Shown: positions 16,645-25,413, numbered from the stretch's first letter. The stretch: 64,000 nucleotides of DNA from Streptomyces hawaiiensis (GCF_004803895.1 NZ_CP021978.1:1054001-1118000); one strand, 5' to 3'. The notes: a model not told the origin generated them from the letters alone. Made by a program: numbers and translations.

Positions 16645-17892
16645 TCACCCCCGTGTGGACAGCGCTCCCAGCGGATCGTCCAGGACCGGCTGCCAGGCCA
16701 GTTCCGCCGCGCCGACCAGGCTGTTGTGGTCGAGGGTGCAGGGCAGGATGGGGACGCCGCCGCTCTGCCCCCACAGGCTGCGGTCGGCCACGACCGCGCG
16801 GAGGCGGCCGGGGTCGGCGTCGAGGAGGGTGCGGTGCAGGCCGCCGAGGATGATCCGGTCGGGGTTGAGGATGTTGACGAGGCCGGCGAGGCCGAGACCG
16901 AGGCGGTCGATGAGGGCCTCGGCGGCAGTGCGGACGCCCAGGTCGTCGTAGTGGTGGCGGATCAGGTCGATGGACCGCTGGAGCAGGGACACCTCGGGGC
17001 CGGGTTCGCGTCCGGCCTCGGTGAGGAAGGCCAGCGGGTCGGTCTCCACGTCGAGGCAGCCGCGGCTGCCGCAGTGGCAGGGGCGGCCCTCGGGGTGCAC
17101 GGTGAGGTGTCCGACCTCCAGCGCGAGGCCCGAACTGCCCCGGTGCAGGCGGCCGTCGAGGACGAGCGCGCCGCCGACGCCGCGGTGGCCGGTGGCCACG
17201 CACAGCAGGTCGCGGGCGCCGCGGCCGGCGCCGTGCCGGTGCTCGGCGAGTGCGGCGAGGTTGACGTCGTTCGCGGCGAACGCGGGTCCCTCGAGGCCGG
17301 CCGCGCGTACCTGCTCGGCGAAGATGTCCCGCACGGGCGCGCCCGCGGGCCAGGCCAGGTGCAGGGGGTTGAGGGCCAGGCCCTCGGGTTCGGCGACGGC
17401 GGAGGGGACGGCGAGGCCCGCGCCCACACAGCGCAGCCCGGTCTCGCGCAGCAGCTCGGCGCCGGCCGTGACGACGGAGGCGAGCACTTTGGCCGGGTCG
17501 GCGTCGACGACCTCGCAGCCGGGCGCGGTGGCGACGATCCGGCCGCCCAGTCCGACCAGCGCCGCCCGGAAGCCGTCGGCGTGCACCTGCGCGGCGAGCG
17601 CGACGGGCCCGTCATCGGCGACGGCCAGTCGGTGGGAGGGCCTGCCCTGCGAGCCGGCCGCCGCGCCGGGCCGGGGGTCGACCCGGATCAGCCCGAGCGC
17701 TTCCAGCTCGGCGGCGACCGCGCCGGCCGTCGCCCGCGTCACCCCGAGCTCGGCGGTGAGCACGGCCCGGGTCGGCGCGCGTCCGGTGTGGACGAGCTCC
17801 AGCGCGGGTCCGAGCGCTCCGCGCCCCCGGTCCAGCCGCGTCCTCGTGGTGCTCCCGTCCCCCGCCTGCCGGGGGTCCGCCTTCCCGCTCAT
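16645..17892 (-). CDS. ROK-family transcriptional regulator
   Basis: A 415-residue protein with an N-terminal winged helix-turn-helix (TRAVLTAELGVTRATAGAVAAELEALG, about residues 38-66) and a C-terminal ROK sugar-kinase-like domain. The ROK zinc motif CHCGSRGCLDVE is intact, as are the sugar-binding segment LEVGHLTVHPEG and the ATP-like loop GVGGALVLDG. ROK regulators repress sugar uptake or catabolic genes and are induced by the cognate sugar. No sugar genes are immediately adjacent. It sits 38 bp downstream of alkB on the same strand. The ATG at 17892 was selected since residues above it read as Arg/Pro-rich non-coding sequence. Confidence 0.9.
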   Translation of the reverse strand: MSGKADPRQAGDGSTTRTRLDRGRGALGPALELVHTGRAPTRAVLTAELGVTRATAGAVAAELEALGLIRVDPRPGAAAGSQGRPSHRLAVADDGPVALAAQVHADGFRAALVGLGGRIVATAPGCEVVDADPAKVLASVVTAGAELLRETGLRCVGAGLAVPSAVAEPEGLALNPLHLAWPAGAPVRDIFAEQVRAAGLEGPAFAANDVNLAALAEHRHGAGRGARDLLCVATGHRGVGGALVLDGRLHRGSSGLALEVGHLTVHPEGRPCHCGSRGCLDVETDPLAFLTEAGREPGPEVSLLQRSIDLIRHHYDDLGVRTAAEALIDRLGLGLAGLVNILNPDRIILGGLHRTLLDADPGRLRAVVADRSLWGQSGGVPILPCTLDHNSLVGAAELAWQPVLDDPLGALSTRG

Positions 17893-17930
17893 GAGGGCGA
17901 GTCTCCCATGATCCGCCGGGCGGGCGGCCC

Positions 17931-18572
17931 CTACAGGCCGCTGACCCGGAGCGTGATGTTGAGTCGGCCCGCCAGCCCCAGCCCGGGCGGTGCCGTGCCC
18001 GCGTGGACCCGGGGGACGCCGTGGTACGCCAGGCGGGACGGGCCGCCGAAGACGAACAGGTCGCCGCTGCGCAGCTCGACGTCGGTGTAGGGCCGGGTGC
18101 GCGTCTCGGTGGTGCCGAAGCGGAAGACGCAGGTCTCGCCGAGGCTCAGCGACACCACCGGCGCGTCGGACTTCTCGTCGCTGTCGCGGTGCATGCCCAT
18201 GCGGGCGTCGGCGTCGTAGAAGTTGATCAGCGCGATGTCGTAGTCCGGCGCCGGCTCTGCGAGGGTGTCGCGGACCGCCCGGCGGCCCAGTTCGCCGAGC
18301 CATCGCGGGAAGGGCTTCACCGGGGCGCCGTCCCCGTCGACGACGGTGCGGGCGTAGGCGTACGGGTACCAGTGCCAGCCGAGGCAGACCTGCCGGGCGG
18401 TCATGGTGCCGCCGCCCGGGGTGCGGACCGTGCGCAGGCCTGCGGGCGGGCGGGCCCACTCGCGGCAGGCGTCGAGCAGTGCCCTCTGGCGGTCCTCGTC
18501 CAGCCAGTCGGGCAGGTGCACGGCGCCGGGCGCGACCTGCGCAGGGGGTCTGGGGAACAGCTCGGCGTCCAT
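17931..18572 (-). CDS. alkB: AlkB-like 2-oxoglutarate/Fe(II) dioxygenase (DNA/RNA alkylation repair)
   Basis: A 213-residue jelly-roll dioxygenase. The iron ligands are the HxD pair in GMHRDSDEKS and the distal His in YHGVPRV, and the 2-oxoglutarate-binding Arg is in NITLRVSG. The nucleotide-recognition lid begins at TVRTPGGGTMTARQVCLGWHWYPY. The enzyme oxidatively demethylates 1-methyladenine and 3-methylcytosine in the family. An in-frame ATG three codons upstream (18581) is possible; I prefer 18572 because family members begin with MDAELFPR. It is divergent from the RlmG-like methyltransferase gene with a 56-bp spacer. Confidence 0.93.
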   Translation of the reverse strand: MDAELFPRPPAQVAPGAVHLPDWLDEDRQRALLDACREWARPPAGLRTVRTPGGGTMTARQVCLGWHWYPYAYARTVVDGDGAPVKPFPRWLGELGRRAVRDTLAEPAPDYDIALINFYDADARMGMHRDSDEKSDAPVVSLSLGETCVFRFGTTETRTRPYTDVELRSGDLFVFGGPSRLAYHGVPRVHAGTAPPGLGLAGRLNITLRVSGL

Positions 18573-18628
18573 GCCTTCCATGGTGCCCGACACGCCCTGA
18601 GGTGCGGCTCGGCTAGCCTGGTCGCACG

Positions 18629-19771
18629 ATGAACGACCGTATGACGACGCCGTGGGGCGAGCCGGCGCTGACCCGTTTCCCCGAGGACCCGCACGACAGG
18701 CTGCGCGCCTGGGACGCCTCGGACGAGTACCTGCTGAGGCATCTGGCCCAGGAGCGGGTGCCGCTGGACGGCACGGTGGTTGTGGTCGGGGACCGCTGGG
18801 GCGCACTGGTCACGGTGCTCGCGGCGCACCGGCCGGTGCAGATCACCGACTCCCACCTCGCGCAGGAGGCGACCCGTGCCAACCTCGCGCGGGCCGGTGC
18901 CGAGCCGGGCGCGGTGCGGTTGCTCACCACGCAGGATCCGCCGCCGGAGCGGATCGACGTGCTGCTCGTGCGGGTGCCGAAGAGCCTGGCGCTGCTGGAG
19001 GACCAGTTGCTGCGGCTGGCCCCGGCCGTGCACGCCGGGACGGTCGTCGTCGGTACGGGCATGGTGAAGGAGATCCACACCTCGACGCTCCAGCTGTTCG
19101 AGCGGATCCTCGGCCCGACCCGCACCTCGCTCGCCGAGAAGAAGGCCCGGTTGATCTTCTGCACGCCGCATCCCGCGCTGGAGCGGCCCGCCAACCCGTG
19201 GCCGTACGTCTACACGCTGCCGGACGGCATCGGCCCCGCCGCGCGAGGCACCGTCGTCAACCACGCGGGGGTCTTCTGCGCCGACCGGCTCGACATCGGA
19301 ACGCGGTTCTTCCTCCGGCATCTGCCGGAGGGGCGGGGCGGCCGGGTGGTGGATCTGGGGTGCGGCAACGGCGTGGTGGGTACGTCGGTGGCGCTGGCCG
19401 ACCCGGACGCCGAGGTGCTGTTCGTGGACGAGTCGTTCCAGGCGGTGGCCTCGGCGGAGGCGACGTACAAGGCCAACGGCGTGCCGGGCCATGCCGAGTT
19501 CCGGGTCGCGGACGGGCTGGCGGGGGTGCCGTCCGGCAGTGTCGATCTGGTGCTCAACAACCCGCCGTTCCACTCCCATCAGGCGATGACGGACGCCACG
19601 GCCTGGCGGATGTTCACCGGGGCGCGGCGCACGCTGCGGCCGGGCGGGGAGCTGTGGGTGGTCGGCAACCGGCACCTGGGCTACCACGTCAAGCTGCGCA
19701 AGCTGTTCGGCAACAGCCGGCTCGTCGCGAGCGATCCGAAGTTTGTGGTGCTGAAGGCCGTCAAGCGGTAG
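18629..19771 (+). CDS. RlmG/RsmC-like rRNA (guanine-N2)-methyltransferase
   Basis: A 380-residue protein with two tandem methyltransferase-like folds. The N-terminal half lacks a clear SAM motif and serves as RNA-binding pseudo-domain, as in RlmG and RsmC. The C-terminal half has SAM motif I VVDLGCGNGVVG (about residues 240-250), the acidic residue in LFVDES and the catalytic NPPF motif in LNNPPFHSHQ. E. coli RlmG methylates G1835 of 23S rRNA and RsmC G1207 of 16S rRNA; which guanine is modified here is not decidable. Its last 11 bases overlap the convergent aldolase gene. Confidence 0.88.
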   Translation: MNDRMTTPWGEPALTRFPEDPHDRLRAWDASDEYLLRHLAQERVPLDGTVVVVGDRWGALVTVLAAHRPVQITDSHLAQEATRANLARAGAEPGAVRLLTTQDPPPERIDVLLVRVPKSLALLEDQLLRLAPAVHAGTVVVGTGMVKEIHTSTLQLFERILGPTRTSLAEKKARLIFCTPHPALERPANPWPYVYTLPDGIGPAARGTVVNHAGVFCADRLDIGTRFFLRHLPEGRGGRVVDLGCGNGVVGTSVALADPDAEVLFVDESFQAVASAEATYKANGVPGHAEFRVADGLAGVPSGSVDLVLNNPPFHSHQAMTDATAWRMFTGARRTLRPGGELWVVGNRHLGYHVKLRKLFGNSRLVASDPKFVVLKAVKR

Positions 19772-20621
19772 CGGAGCCCAGGGTCTGGAGGGTCCTGGCG
19801 ACCGTTCGGGTCATCGCCTCCCGGGCGAGGGTCAGGTAGCTGCGCGGGTCGACGGCCTCGGGGTGTTCGGTGAGGAAGTCCCGGACCGCTCCGGTCAACG
19901 CGATGTTCAGGGCCGTGCCGATGTTGATTTTGGTGATGCCTCCGGCGACGGCCGCCTTGAGTTCGTCGTCCGGGACGCCGGAGGAGCCGTGCAGGACGAG
20001 CGGGACGTCCAGTGCGGCCGACAGGCGTTTGAGCAGGGCGTGGTCGAGGGCCGCCGTGCGCGTGGTCATGGCGTGGGAGCTGCCGATGGCGACGGCCAGG
20101 GCGTCCACGCCCGAGTCGGCGACGAAGGACCGCGCCTCGTCGGGGTCGGTGCGGGCGCCGGGGGCGTGCGCGTCCAGCGGCGGTCGGCCGTTCTTGCCGC
20201 CGATCTGGCCCAACTCGGCCTCGATCCACAGCCCTTGGGCGTGTGCCCGGTCGACCGCCGCCCGGGTCGCGGCGAGGTTCTCCGCGTAGGGCCGCCGGGC
20301 CGCGTCGTACATCACGGAGCTGAAGCCGGCGTCCGCGGCCTGGTGCAGCAGGGTGTCACTCTGCACGTGGTCGAGGTGCAACGCGACCGGTACGGCGGCC
20401 CGTTCGGCCACGGCGACGGCCGCGCGGGCGAGCGGGAGCAGCTGTCCGGCACGGAACTTCACCGCGTTCTCGCTGACCTGGAGGACGACGGGGGCGCCGA
20501 CCGACTCGGCGCCCGCGACGACGGCCTCGACGTGCTCCAGGGTGATGACGTTGAAGGAGGCGACGGCCGAGCGGGCCGTGGCGGCGCGGGTGACGAGGTC
20601 GCCGGTGGTGGTGAGGGGCAC
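19761..20621 (-). CDS. Class II (zinc) fructose/tagatose-bisphosphate aldolase family protein
   Basis: A 286-residue protein of the GatY/KbaY/FbaA type. Zinc-binding and active-site histidines are found in VALHLDHVQS, GSSHAM and VLHGSSGVP, and the phosphate-binding end is ITKINIGTALN. The size and the SIS partner 15 bp upstream favour a tagatose-bisphosphate-type or amino-sugar aldolase rather than the housekeeping glycolytic enzyme. The operon (SIS then aldolase) diverges from a DeoR/AgaR-like regulator. The likely substrate is a ketose bisphosphate derived from galactosamine or a related sugar, by analogy with Aga clusters. Confidence 0.88.
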   Translation of the reverse strand: MPLTTTGDLVTRAATARSAVASFNVITLEHVEAVVAGAESVGAPVVLQVSENAVKFRAGQLLPLARAAVAVAERAAVPVALHLDHVQSDTLLHQAADAGFSSVMYDAARRPYAENLAATRAAVDRAHAQGLWIEAELGQIGGKNGRPPLDAHAPGARTDPDEARSFVADSGVDALAVAIGSSHAMTTRTAALDHALLKRLSAALDVPLVLHGSSGVPDDELKAAVAGGITKINIGTALNIALTGAVRDFLTEHPEAVDPRSYLTLAREAMTRTVARTLQTLGSATA

Positions 20622-20636
20622 GGGGTCTCCAGAGCG

Positions 20637-21527
20637 TCAGTGCTGGTCTGCGGGGAGGATCACCGAGCGCGTGAGGTGGCGCGGACGGTCGGGGTCCAGC
20701 CCGCGGGACGCGGCGACGGCGACCGCGAGCCGGTGGACACGGACCAGTTCGGCGAGCGGGTCCAGGCGCCCGGCGATCCACAACGCGCCCGTGCCGCGCA
20801 CCTGTCCGGCGAGGCCGTCCGGCGCTTCGCACAGCATCCAGGTCGCCGTGGACCGGGTGCTGACGCTGATGGGGCCGTGCCGGTACTCCATGGCCGGGTA
20901 GGCCTCGGCCCAGGCCAGCGCGGCCTCGCGCATCTTCAGCCCGGCCTCGTTGGCCAGACCGACCGTCCAGCCGCGCCCCAGGAAGGTGAACTGCCCGCAT
21001 TCCACCAGCCCTTCGGGCAGCGGCTCCGTCAGGGCGGTGCGCGCGTCGGTGACGGCGGCCTCGGGGTGCAGCCCGAGGTGGGCGCGGAGCAGGGTGAGGG
21101 CCGTGGTCGCGAACCGGGTCTGGACGACGGAGCGTTCGTCCGCGAAGTCCAGGACGGCGAGTTCGTCGGCGGCCGTCATCACGGGCGTGTCCGGGTCGGC
21201 GGTGATCGCGGTGGTGCGGGTGCGGCCCTTCAACCGGCTCAGCAGGTCGAGGACTTCGGTGGTGGTGCCGGAGCGGGTGAGGGCGACGACCCGGTCGTAA
21301 CGCCGGCCGTGGGGGAACTCCGAGGCGGCGAAGGCGTCGCTCTCGCCCCGGCCCGCGCCCTCGCGCAGGGCCGCCGCCGCCTGTGCCATGAAGTACGAGG
21401 TGCCGCAGCCGACGATCGCGACCCGCTCCCCCGGCGCCGGCAGCGCCTTCGCGAACCGGGGCGCCTGTGCCGCGGCGCGGGCCCAGCACTCGGGCTGGCT
21501 GGTCAGCTCGTCCTCGACATGCGACAT
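20637..21527 (-). CDS. SIS-domain phosphosugar isomerase/deaminase (AgaS-like)
   Basis: A 296-residue protein with two SIS domains. The first has VAIVGCGTSYFMAQAA and ALTRSGTTTEVLDLL, and the second has FLGRGWTVGLANEAGLKMREAAL and a YRHGPISV segment. The layout is the AgaS/GlmS isomerase-domain type, without a glutaminase domain. Such proteins deaminate or isomerise amino-sugar 6-phosphates. It precedes the class II aldolase by 15 bp, and GGAGGGTG lies upstream of the ATG. Control by the divergent DeoR-type regulator is probable. Confidence 0.9.
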   Translation of the reverse strand: MSHVEDELTSQPECWARAAAQAPRFAKALPAPGERVAIVGCGTSYFMAQAAAALREGAGRGESDAFAASEFPHGRRYDRVVALTRSGTTTEVLDLLSRLKGRTRTTAITADPDTPVMTAADELAVLDFADERSVVQTRFATTALTLLRAHLGLHPEAAVTDARTALTEPLPEGLVECGQFTFLGRGWTVGLANEAGLKMREAALAWAEAYPAMEYRHGPISVSTRSTATWMLCEAPDGLAGQVRGTGALWIAGRLDPLAELVRVHRLAVAVAASRGLDPDRPRHLTRSVILPADQH

Positions 21528-21575
21528 ACCGCACCCTCCACTCTGATTGTTCCTGCAAGATAGCGCCAGCTTTCG

Positions 21576-21590
21576 AGCATCATCAAGCAT
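21576..21590. promoter_or_regulatory. Direct AGCAT repeats, likely DeoR/AgaR operator
   Basis: Two AGCAT elements (21576-21580 and 21586-21590) start exactly 10 bp apart in the 118-bp spacer between the SIS gene and the DeoR regulator. Helix-phased repeats of this kind are common binding sites of DeoR-family proteins. TTTCGAGC just before them resembles AgaR-type CTTTCG elements. Confidence 0.4.
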
Positions 21591-21645
21591 TTGGTCGGAA
21601 CGGGTGCGCTAGGGTCGCCCGGAGATCGAGGACGTGGAGGTGCGG

Positions 21646-22425
21646 ATGTCGCGCGACGCCCGCTGGAAGGCGCTGCTGGAACTGCTCGTGGAGCGCGGCC
21701 GGCTGGACGTCGAGGACGCGGCGGCGCAGCTCGGGGTGTCGGCGGCAACGATCCGCCGTGACTTCGACGGACTCGCCGAGCAGCAGATGCTGGTGCGTAC
21801 CCGGGGCGGCGCTGTCGTGCACGGCGTGTCGTACGAGCTGCCGCTGCGCTACAAGACGGCCCGCCACGCCTCCGAGAAGCAGCGCATCGCCACGGCGGTG
21901 GCGGATCTCGTGGCTCCGGGTGAGGCGGTCGGGCTGACCGGGGGGACCACCACGACCGAGGTGGCGCGGGCCCTGGCCGTGCGCGGGGATCTGGCGTCCG
22001 GGTCGCCCGCGCTGACCGTGGTGACGAACGCGCTGAACATCGCGGGCGAGCTGGTGGTGCGGCCCCAGTTCAAGATCGTGCTGACCGGCGGAGTGGCGCG
22101 TGCCCAGTCGTACGAGCTGGTCGGGCCGCTCGCGGACGGGGTGCTCGGGCAGATCACCGTCGATGTGGCGGTGCTCGGTGTCGTCGCCTTCGACGTGACG
22201 CACGGCGCGGCGGCGCACGACGAGGCGGAGGCCGCGATCAACCGGCTGCTGTGCGAGCGGGCGGAGCGGGTGGTGGTGGCCGCCGACTCCAGCAAACTCG
22301 GGCAACGGGCGTTCGCCCGGATCTGTGCGGCCGAGGCGGTGGACACGCTGGTCACGGACACGGCGGCCGACGCGGAGACGGTGCGGCGCTTCGAGGAGGC
22401 CGGCCTCAGGGTCGTCACCGTCTGA
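21646..22425 (+). CDS. DeoR-family regulator (AgaR-like)
   Basis: A 259-residue protein with an N-terminal winged helix (ALLELLVERGRLDVED, SAATIRRDFDGLAEQQMLVRTRGGAV) and a C-terminal phosphosugar-sensing domain (LTGGTTTTEVAR, LTVVTNALNIAGEL, LTGGVARAQSYELVGP). Located divergently from the SIS-aldolase pair, it is very probably its repressor. The ATG at 21646 has GGAGGTG immediately upstream. A GTG at 21634 in the same frame is less likely. Confidence 0.93.
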   Translation: MSRDARWKALLELLVERGRLDVEDAAAQLGVSAATIRRDFDGLAEQQMLVRTRGGAVVHGVSYELPLRYKTARHASEKQRIATAVADLVAPGEAVGLTGGTTTTEVARALAVRGDLASGSPALTVVTNALNIAGELVVRPQFKIVLTGGVARAQSYELVGPLADGVLGQITVDVAVLGVVAFDVTHGAAAHDEAEAAINRLLCERAERVVVAADSSKLGQRAFARICAAEAVDTLVTDTAADAETVRRFEEAGLRVVTV

Positions 22426-22488
22426 CGGCGGCGGTGTGCCGGCGGTTCTAGGCTGGGGCTGAGGCGCCTACCGGGCAGGGAGGCTGTC

Positions 22489-24324
22489 ATGGGCGGAACG
22501 GCACAGGACCGGGGCGGGCCGGGCGGCCGGCGGTACGTACCGATCGCCGAGCACGGGCTGATCGGCGATCTGCGCAGTGTGGCCCTGGTGGGGACCGACG
22601 GCACCATCGACTGGTACTGCTGCCCGGCCTTCGACGCTCCGAGCGTGTTCGCCTCGATCCTGGACGCGGAGCGCGGCGGCTGCTTCGAACTGGCGGCCAC
22701 GGTGCCGGCGCGGACCAAGCAGTTCTACTTCCCCGACACCAACGTCCTGATCACCCGGTTCTTCACCGAGGACGGGGTCGGCGAGGTGCAGGACTTCATG
22801 CCGGTCGGCGGCGGGCCGGCCGAGGCCGAGCGGCACCGGCTGATCCGGCGGGTGGTGTGCGTGCGCGGCTCGATCCCCTTCCGTACGCGGGTGGCGCCCC
22901 GGTTCGACTACGGCTCCCTGCCGCACACCGTCCGGCTGACCGGCGACACCGCGGTGTTCGAGACCGAGGGGCTGGCGCTCGCGCTGACCGCGACCGTGCC
23001 GCTGGAGGCCGACGGGCCGGAGGTGCGCGGCGACTTCAAACTTTCCGAGGGCGAGTCGGCGGTGTTCGCGCTGGACAAGGTCGGCGGCGATGTGACGCCC
23101 CGCCGGTGCGCGCGCACCGAGGCCGAGGAGCAGTTCGCGGCGACGGTGGCGTACTGGCGGCGCTGGCTGTCGTCGTCCCGCTACAAGGGCCGCTGGCGGG
23201 AGATGGTGCACCGCTCGGCCCTGACGCTGAAGCTGCTCACGTACGCACCGACCGGCGCGATCGTGGCCGCGCCGACGACGAGCCTGCCCGAGGAGCTCGG
23301 CGGCGAGCGCAATTGGGACTACCGGTACGTGTGGGTGCGCGACGCGGCGTTCTGCGTCTACGCCCTGCTGCGACTGGGTTTCACCGGTGAGGCCGAGGCG
23401 TTCATGGACTTCGTGACCCGGCACATCAGCCCGGGTGACGGCAAGACCTCCGGCCCACTGCAGATCATGTACGGCATCGACGGGCGCACCGAGCTGCCCG
23501 AGCGCACCCTGGACCATCTGGAGGGCCACCACGGCTCGGCACCGGTACGGGTCGGCAACGCGGCGGCCGACCAGCTCCAGCTCGACATCTACGGCGCGCT
23601 GATCGACTCCATCTACCTCTACGACAAGTGGGCCAAGCCCATCTCCAGCGGCCACTGGGACGACGTGTGCGCCCTGGTGGACTGGGTGTGCACGCACTGG
23701 GACCAGCCCGACGAGGGGATCTGGGAGACGCGCGGCGGGCGCAAGAACTTCCTGTACTCGCGGCTGATGTGCTGGGTGGCGATCGAGCGGGCCATCCGGA
23801 TGGCCAACCGGCGCGGCCTGCCCGCCGAGCTGCCGCGGTGGCGGGAGTGCCGCGACACGATCTACCGGCGGATCATGAGCCGGGGCTGGTGCGAGGAGCG
23901 CGGGGCCTTCGTCCAGCACGAGGACGGTGACGTGCTGGACGCCGCCGTGCTGATGATGCCGCTGACGAAGTTCATCGCCCCCACCGATCCGAAGTGGCTG
24001 TCGACGCTGGACGTGCTCACCGAGGAGCTGGTGTCCGACTCGCTGGTCTACCGCTACGACCCCCGGTCGAGCCCCGACGGGCTGCGCGGCGACGAGGGCA
24101 CGTTCTCCATCTGCTCGTTCTGGTACGTCGAGGCGATGGTGCACGCCGGGCGGATCGACGAGGCGCGCCTGGCCTTCGAGAAGATGCTGACGTACGCCAA
24201 TCATCTCGGCCTGTACGCCGAGGAGATCAGCCACACCGGGGAGCAGCAGGGCAACTTCCCGCAGGCGTTCACGCACCTCGCGCTGATCAGCGCGGCCTTC
24301 AACCTGGACCGGGCGCTCGGCTGA
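22489..24324 (+). CDS. Glycoside hydrolase family 15 protein (trehalase/glucoamylase type)
   Basis: A 611-residue GH15 enzyme. An N-terminal beta domain starts with YVPIAEHGLIGDLRSVALV and the (alpha/alpha)6 barrel follows. The catalytic acid lies in the GIWETRGG region and the base in LYAEEISHTGEQQGNFPQA; the substrate-binding ERNWDYRYVWVRDAAF is intact. Actinobacterial members of this exact length often hydrolyse alpha,alpha-trehalose, but glucoamylase activity is also possible. It has no signal peptide and so is cytoplasmic. It is monocistronic with GGGAGG upstream. Its 3' end overlaps the extended reading of the convergent copper-locus gene. Confidence 0.93.
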   Translation: MGGTAQDRGGPGGRRYVPIAEHGLIGDLRSVALVGTDGTIDWYCCPAFDAPSVFASILDAERGGCFELAATVPARTKQFYFPDTNVLITRFFTEDGVGEVQDFMPVGGGPAEAERHRLIRRVVCVRGSIPFRTRVAPRFDYGSLPHTVRLTGDTAVFETEGLALALTATVPLEADGPEVRGDFKLSEGESAVFALDKVGGDVTPRRCARTEAEEQFAATVAYWRRWLSSSRYKGRWREMVHRSALTLKLLTYAPTGAIVAAPTTSLPEELGGERNWDYRYVWVRDAAFCVYALLRLGFTGEAEAFMDFVTRHISPGDGKTSGPLQIMYGIDGRTELPERTLDHLEGHHGSAPVRVGNAAADQLQLDIYGALIDSIYLYDKWAKPISSGHWDDVCALVDWVCTHWDQPDEGIWETRGGRKNFLYSRLMCWVAIERAIRMANRRGLPAELPRWRECRDTIYRRIMSRGWCEERGAFVQHEDGDVLDAAVLMMPLTKFIAPTDPKWLSTLDVLTEELVSDSLVYRYDPRSSPDGLRGDEGTFSICSFWYVEAMVHAGRIDEARLAFEKMLTYANHLGLYAEEISHTGEQQGNFPQAFTHLALISAAFNLDRALG

Positions 24325-25286
24325 CGCTCAGTGCCCGTGGCCGTCGTCCGCATGCCCCTCGGGGTACCGGACCCGGCCGCCGCTTGCCCGGCGTGGACGG
24401 TGAACGCCGCCGTGCGGACCTTCCCGTCGTGCTTGAAGTCGAGGAACAGGCGGTAGGAGCCGGAGCTGGGTGCCGTGGCCGTGAACGAGATGTCCGGGCC
24501 GGGCCTGGTCGTGCCGTCGCCGGGTTCGCCGTTCGGGTGGACGTGCAGATAGGCGAGGTCACCGGAGCGCAGGGCGACCAGGTGGCCGTAGGCGCCGAGG
24601 TAGGGCTGGAGGTCGGTGACGGGCTTGCCGCCGCGGGAGACCTTCAGCTTCAGTTCGCCCGCCTTGCCCGGGCGCAGCGCGCCGGACAGCTTCACGTCGT
24701 AGCCATTGACCCGGGCCGTGGTGTTCGCCGGTGGCAGTTGCCGGGCCTCGTACGGGCCGGAGGCGGCGAGGTCCGCGCCGAGGGTGAGGTTCTCGGCGTC
24801 CTTCCCGGCCGGGGTGAAGTCGGCGAAGACGCGGTAGCCGCCCGCGCGGGGCAGGTCCACGGGGGTGCTCCAGGTGCCGTCGGCGGCCCGGGTGGGGTGC
24901 AGATGGCGGTAGGTGACCAGGTCGCGTGACGCGACGATGAGGTGCAGTTCCTTGTCGTGCTCGCGCTGGTAGGCGGTGACCGCGCGGCCGTCGGCGTCCC
25001 GGACGGTGAAGCGCAGGTCGGCCTGTTCGCCCGCGGTGACGCGCGAGGTCCGGAGGTCGAGCGTGTAGCCGCCCTCGGAGACCTGCAGTCCGCCGGCCGG
25101 GGGCGTGTCGTGCCCGCCGTGGCCGCCGCCCCCTGTCGTCTCGGGCGCGGGCCGGGTGTGTTCGTCCTCGTGCTTCGGGGGGCTGTCGGCGACGACGGGG
25201 CCGACGCCCTGTCCGACGCCGTAGGCCGCGCCGAAGGTCGCTGCCAGGGCGGCGGCGAAGGTGGTGATCCTCAGTCCGGTGTTCAT
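24201..25286 (-). CDS. Secreted His-rich copper-locus protein with probable C-terminal frameshift
   Basis: As read, this encodes 361 residues: a signal peptide (ITTFAAALAATFGAAYG), a His-rich linker (GGGGHGGHD), and two Ig-like beta domains (YTLDLRTSRVTAGEQADLRFTV, and DVKLSGALRPGKAGELKLKV) with HLHP and LHVHPNG motifs. The frame as read runs 124 bp antisense into the GH15 gene. A one-base shift near 24383-24390 would instead end at 24328 in a natural His/Asp-rich tail (EGHADDGHGH), leaving a 3-bp gap to GH15. I think that is the ancestral end. The gene is divergent from copZ-copA across two CsoR-type boxes, so a periplasmic-type copper-binding role is likely. AAGGAG lies upstream of the ATG. 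Confidence 0.82.
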   Translation of the reverse strand: MNTGLRITTFAAALAATFGAAYGVGQGVGPVVADSPPKHEDEHTRPAPETTGGGGHGGHDTPPAGGLQVSEGGYTLDLRTSRVTAGEQADLRFTVRDADGRAVTAYQREHDKELHLIVASRDLVTYRHLHPTRAADGTWSTPVDLPRAGGYRVFADFTPAGKDAENLTLGADLAASGPYEARQLPPANTTARVNGYDVKLSGALRPGKAGELKLKVSRGGKPVTDLQPYLGAYGHLVALRSGDLAYLHVHPNGEPGDGTTRPGPDISFTATAPSSGSYRLFLDFKHDGKVRTAAFTVHAGQAAAGSGTPRGMRTTATGTERQPSARSRLKAALISARCVNACGKLPCCSPVWLISSAYRPR

Positions 25287-25349
25287 GGCCGTCGGCTCCT
25301 TCAGATACCGGGCCTCCCGCTCGGATGCGGGGCCTCCATGCACTTCACC

Positions 25350-25366
25350 ATACCCCTGGGGGGTAT
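25350..25366. promoter_or_regulatory. CsoR-type copper operator 1
   Basis: The 17-bp palindrome ATACCCCTGGGGGGTAT matches the actinobacterial CsoR box. It lies 64 bp before the secreted His-rich gene. The CsoR gene itself is not in the window. Confidence 0.88.
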
Positions 25367-25396
25367 CTAGTCAAGTGGTTCTCGTGTTTGCATCCT

Positions 25397-25413
25397 ATAC
25401 CCCTAGGGGGTAT
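25397..25413. promoter_or_regulatory. CsoR-type copper operator 2
   Basis: The 17-bp palindrome ATACCCCTAGGGGGTAT is a near-ideal CsoR box, located 74 bp before copZ and 47 bp from operator 1. It probably controls copZ-copA. Confidence 0.9.

Noticed and set aside
17893..18459. N-terminal extension of the ROK gene
   Set aside because: The upstream frame is Arg/Pro-rich and overlaps the alkB gene in antisense-shifted frame; the helix-turn-helix starts soon after ATG 17892.
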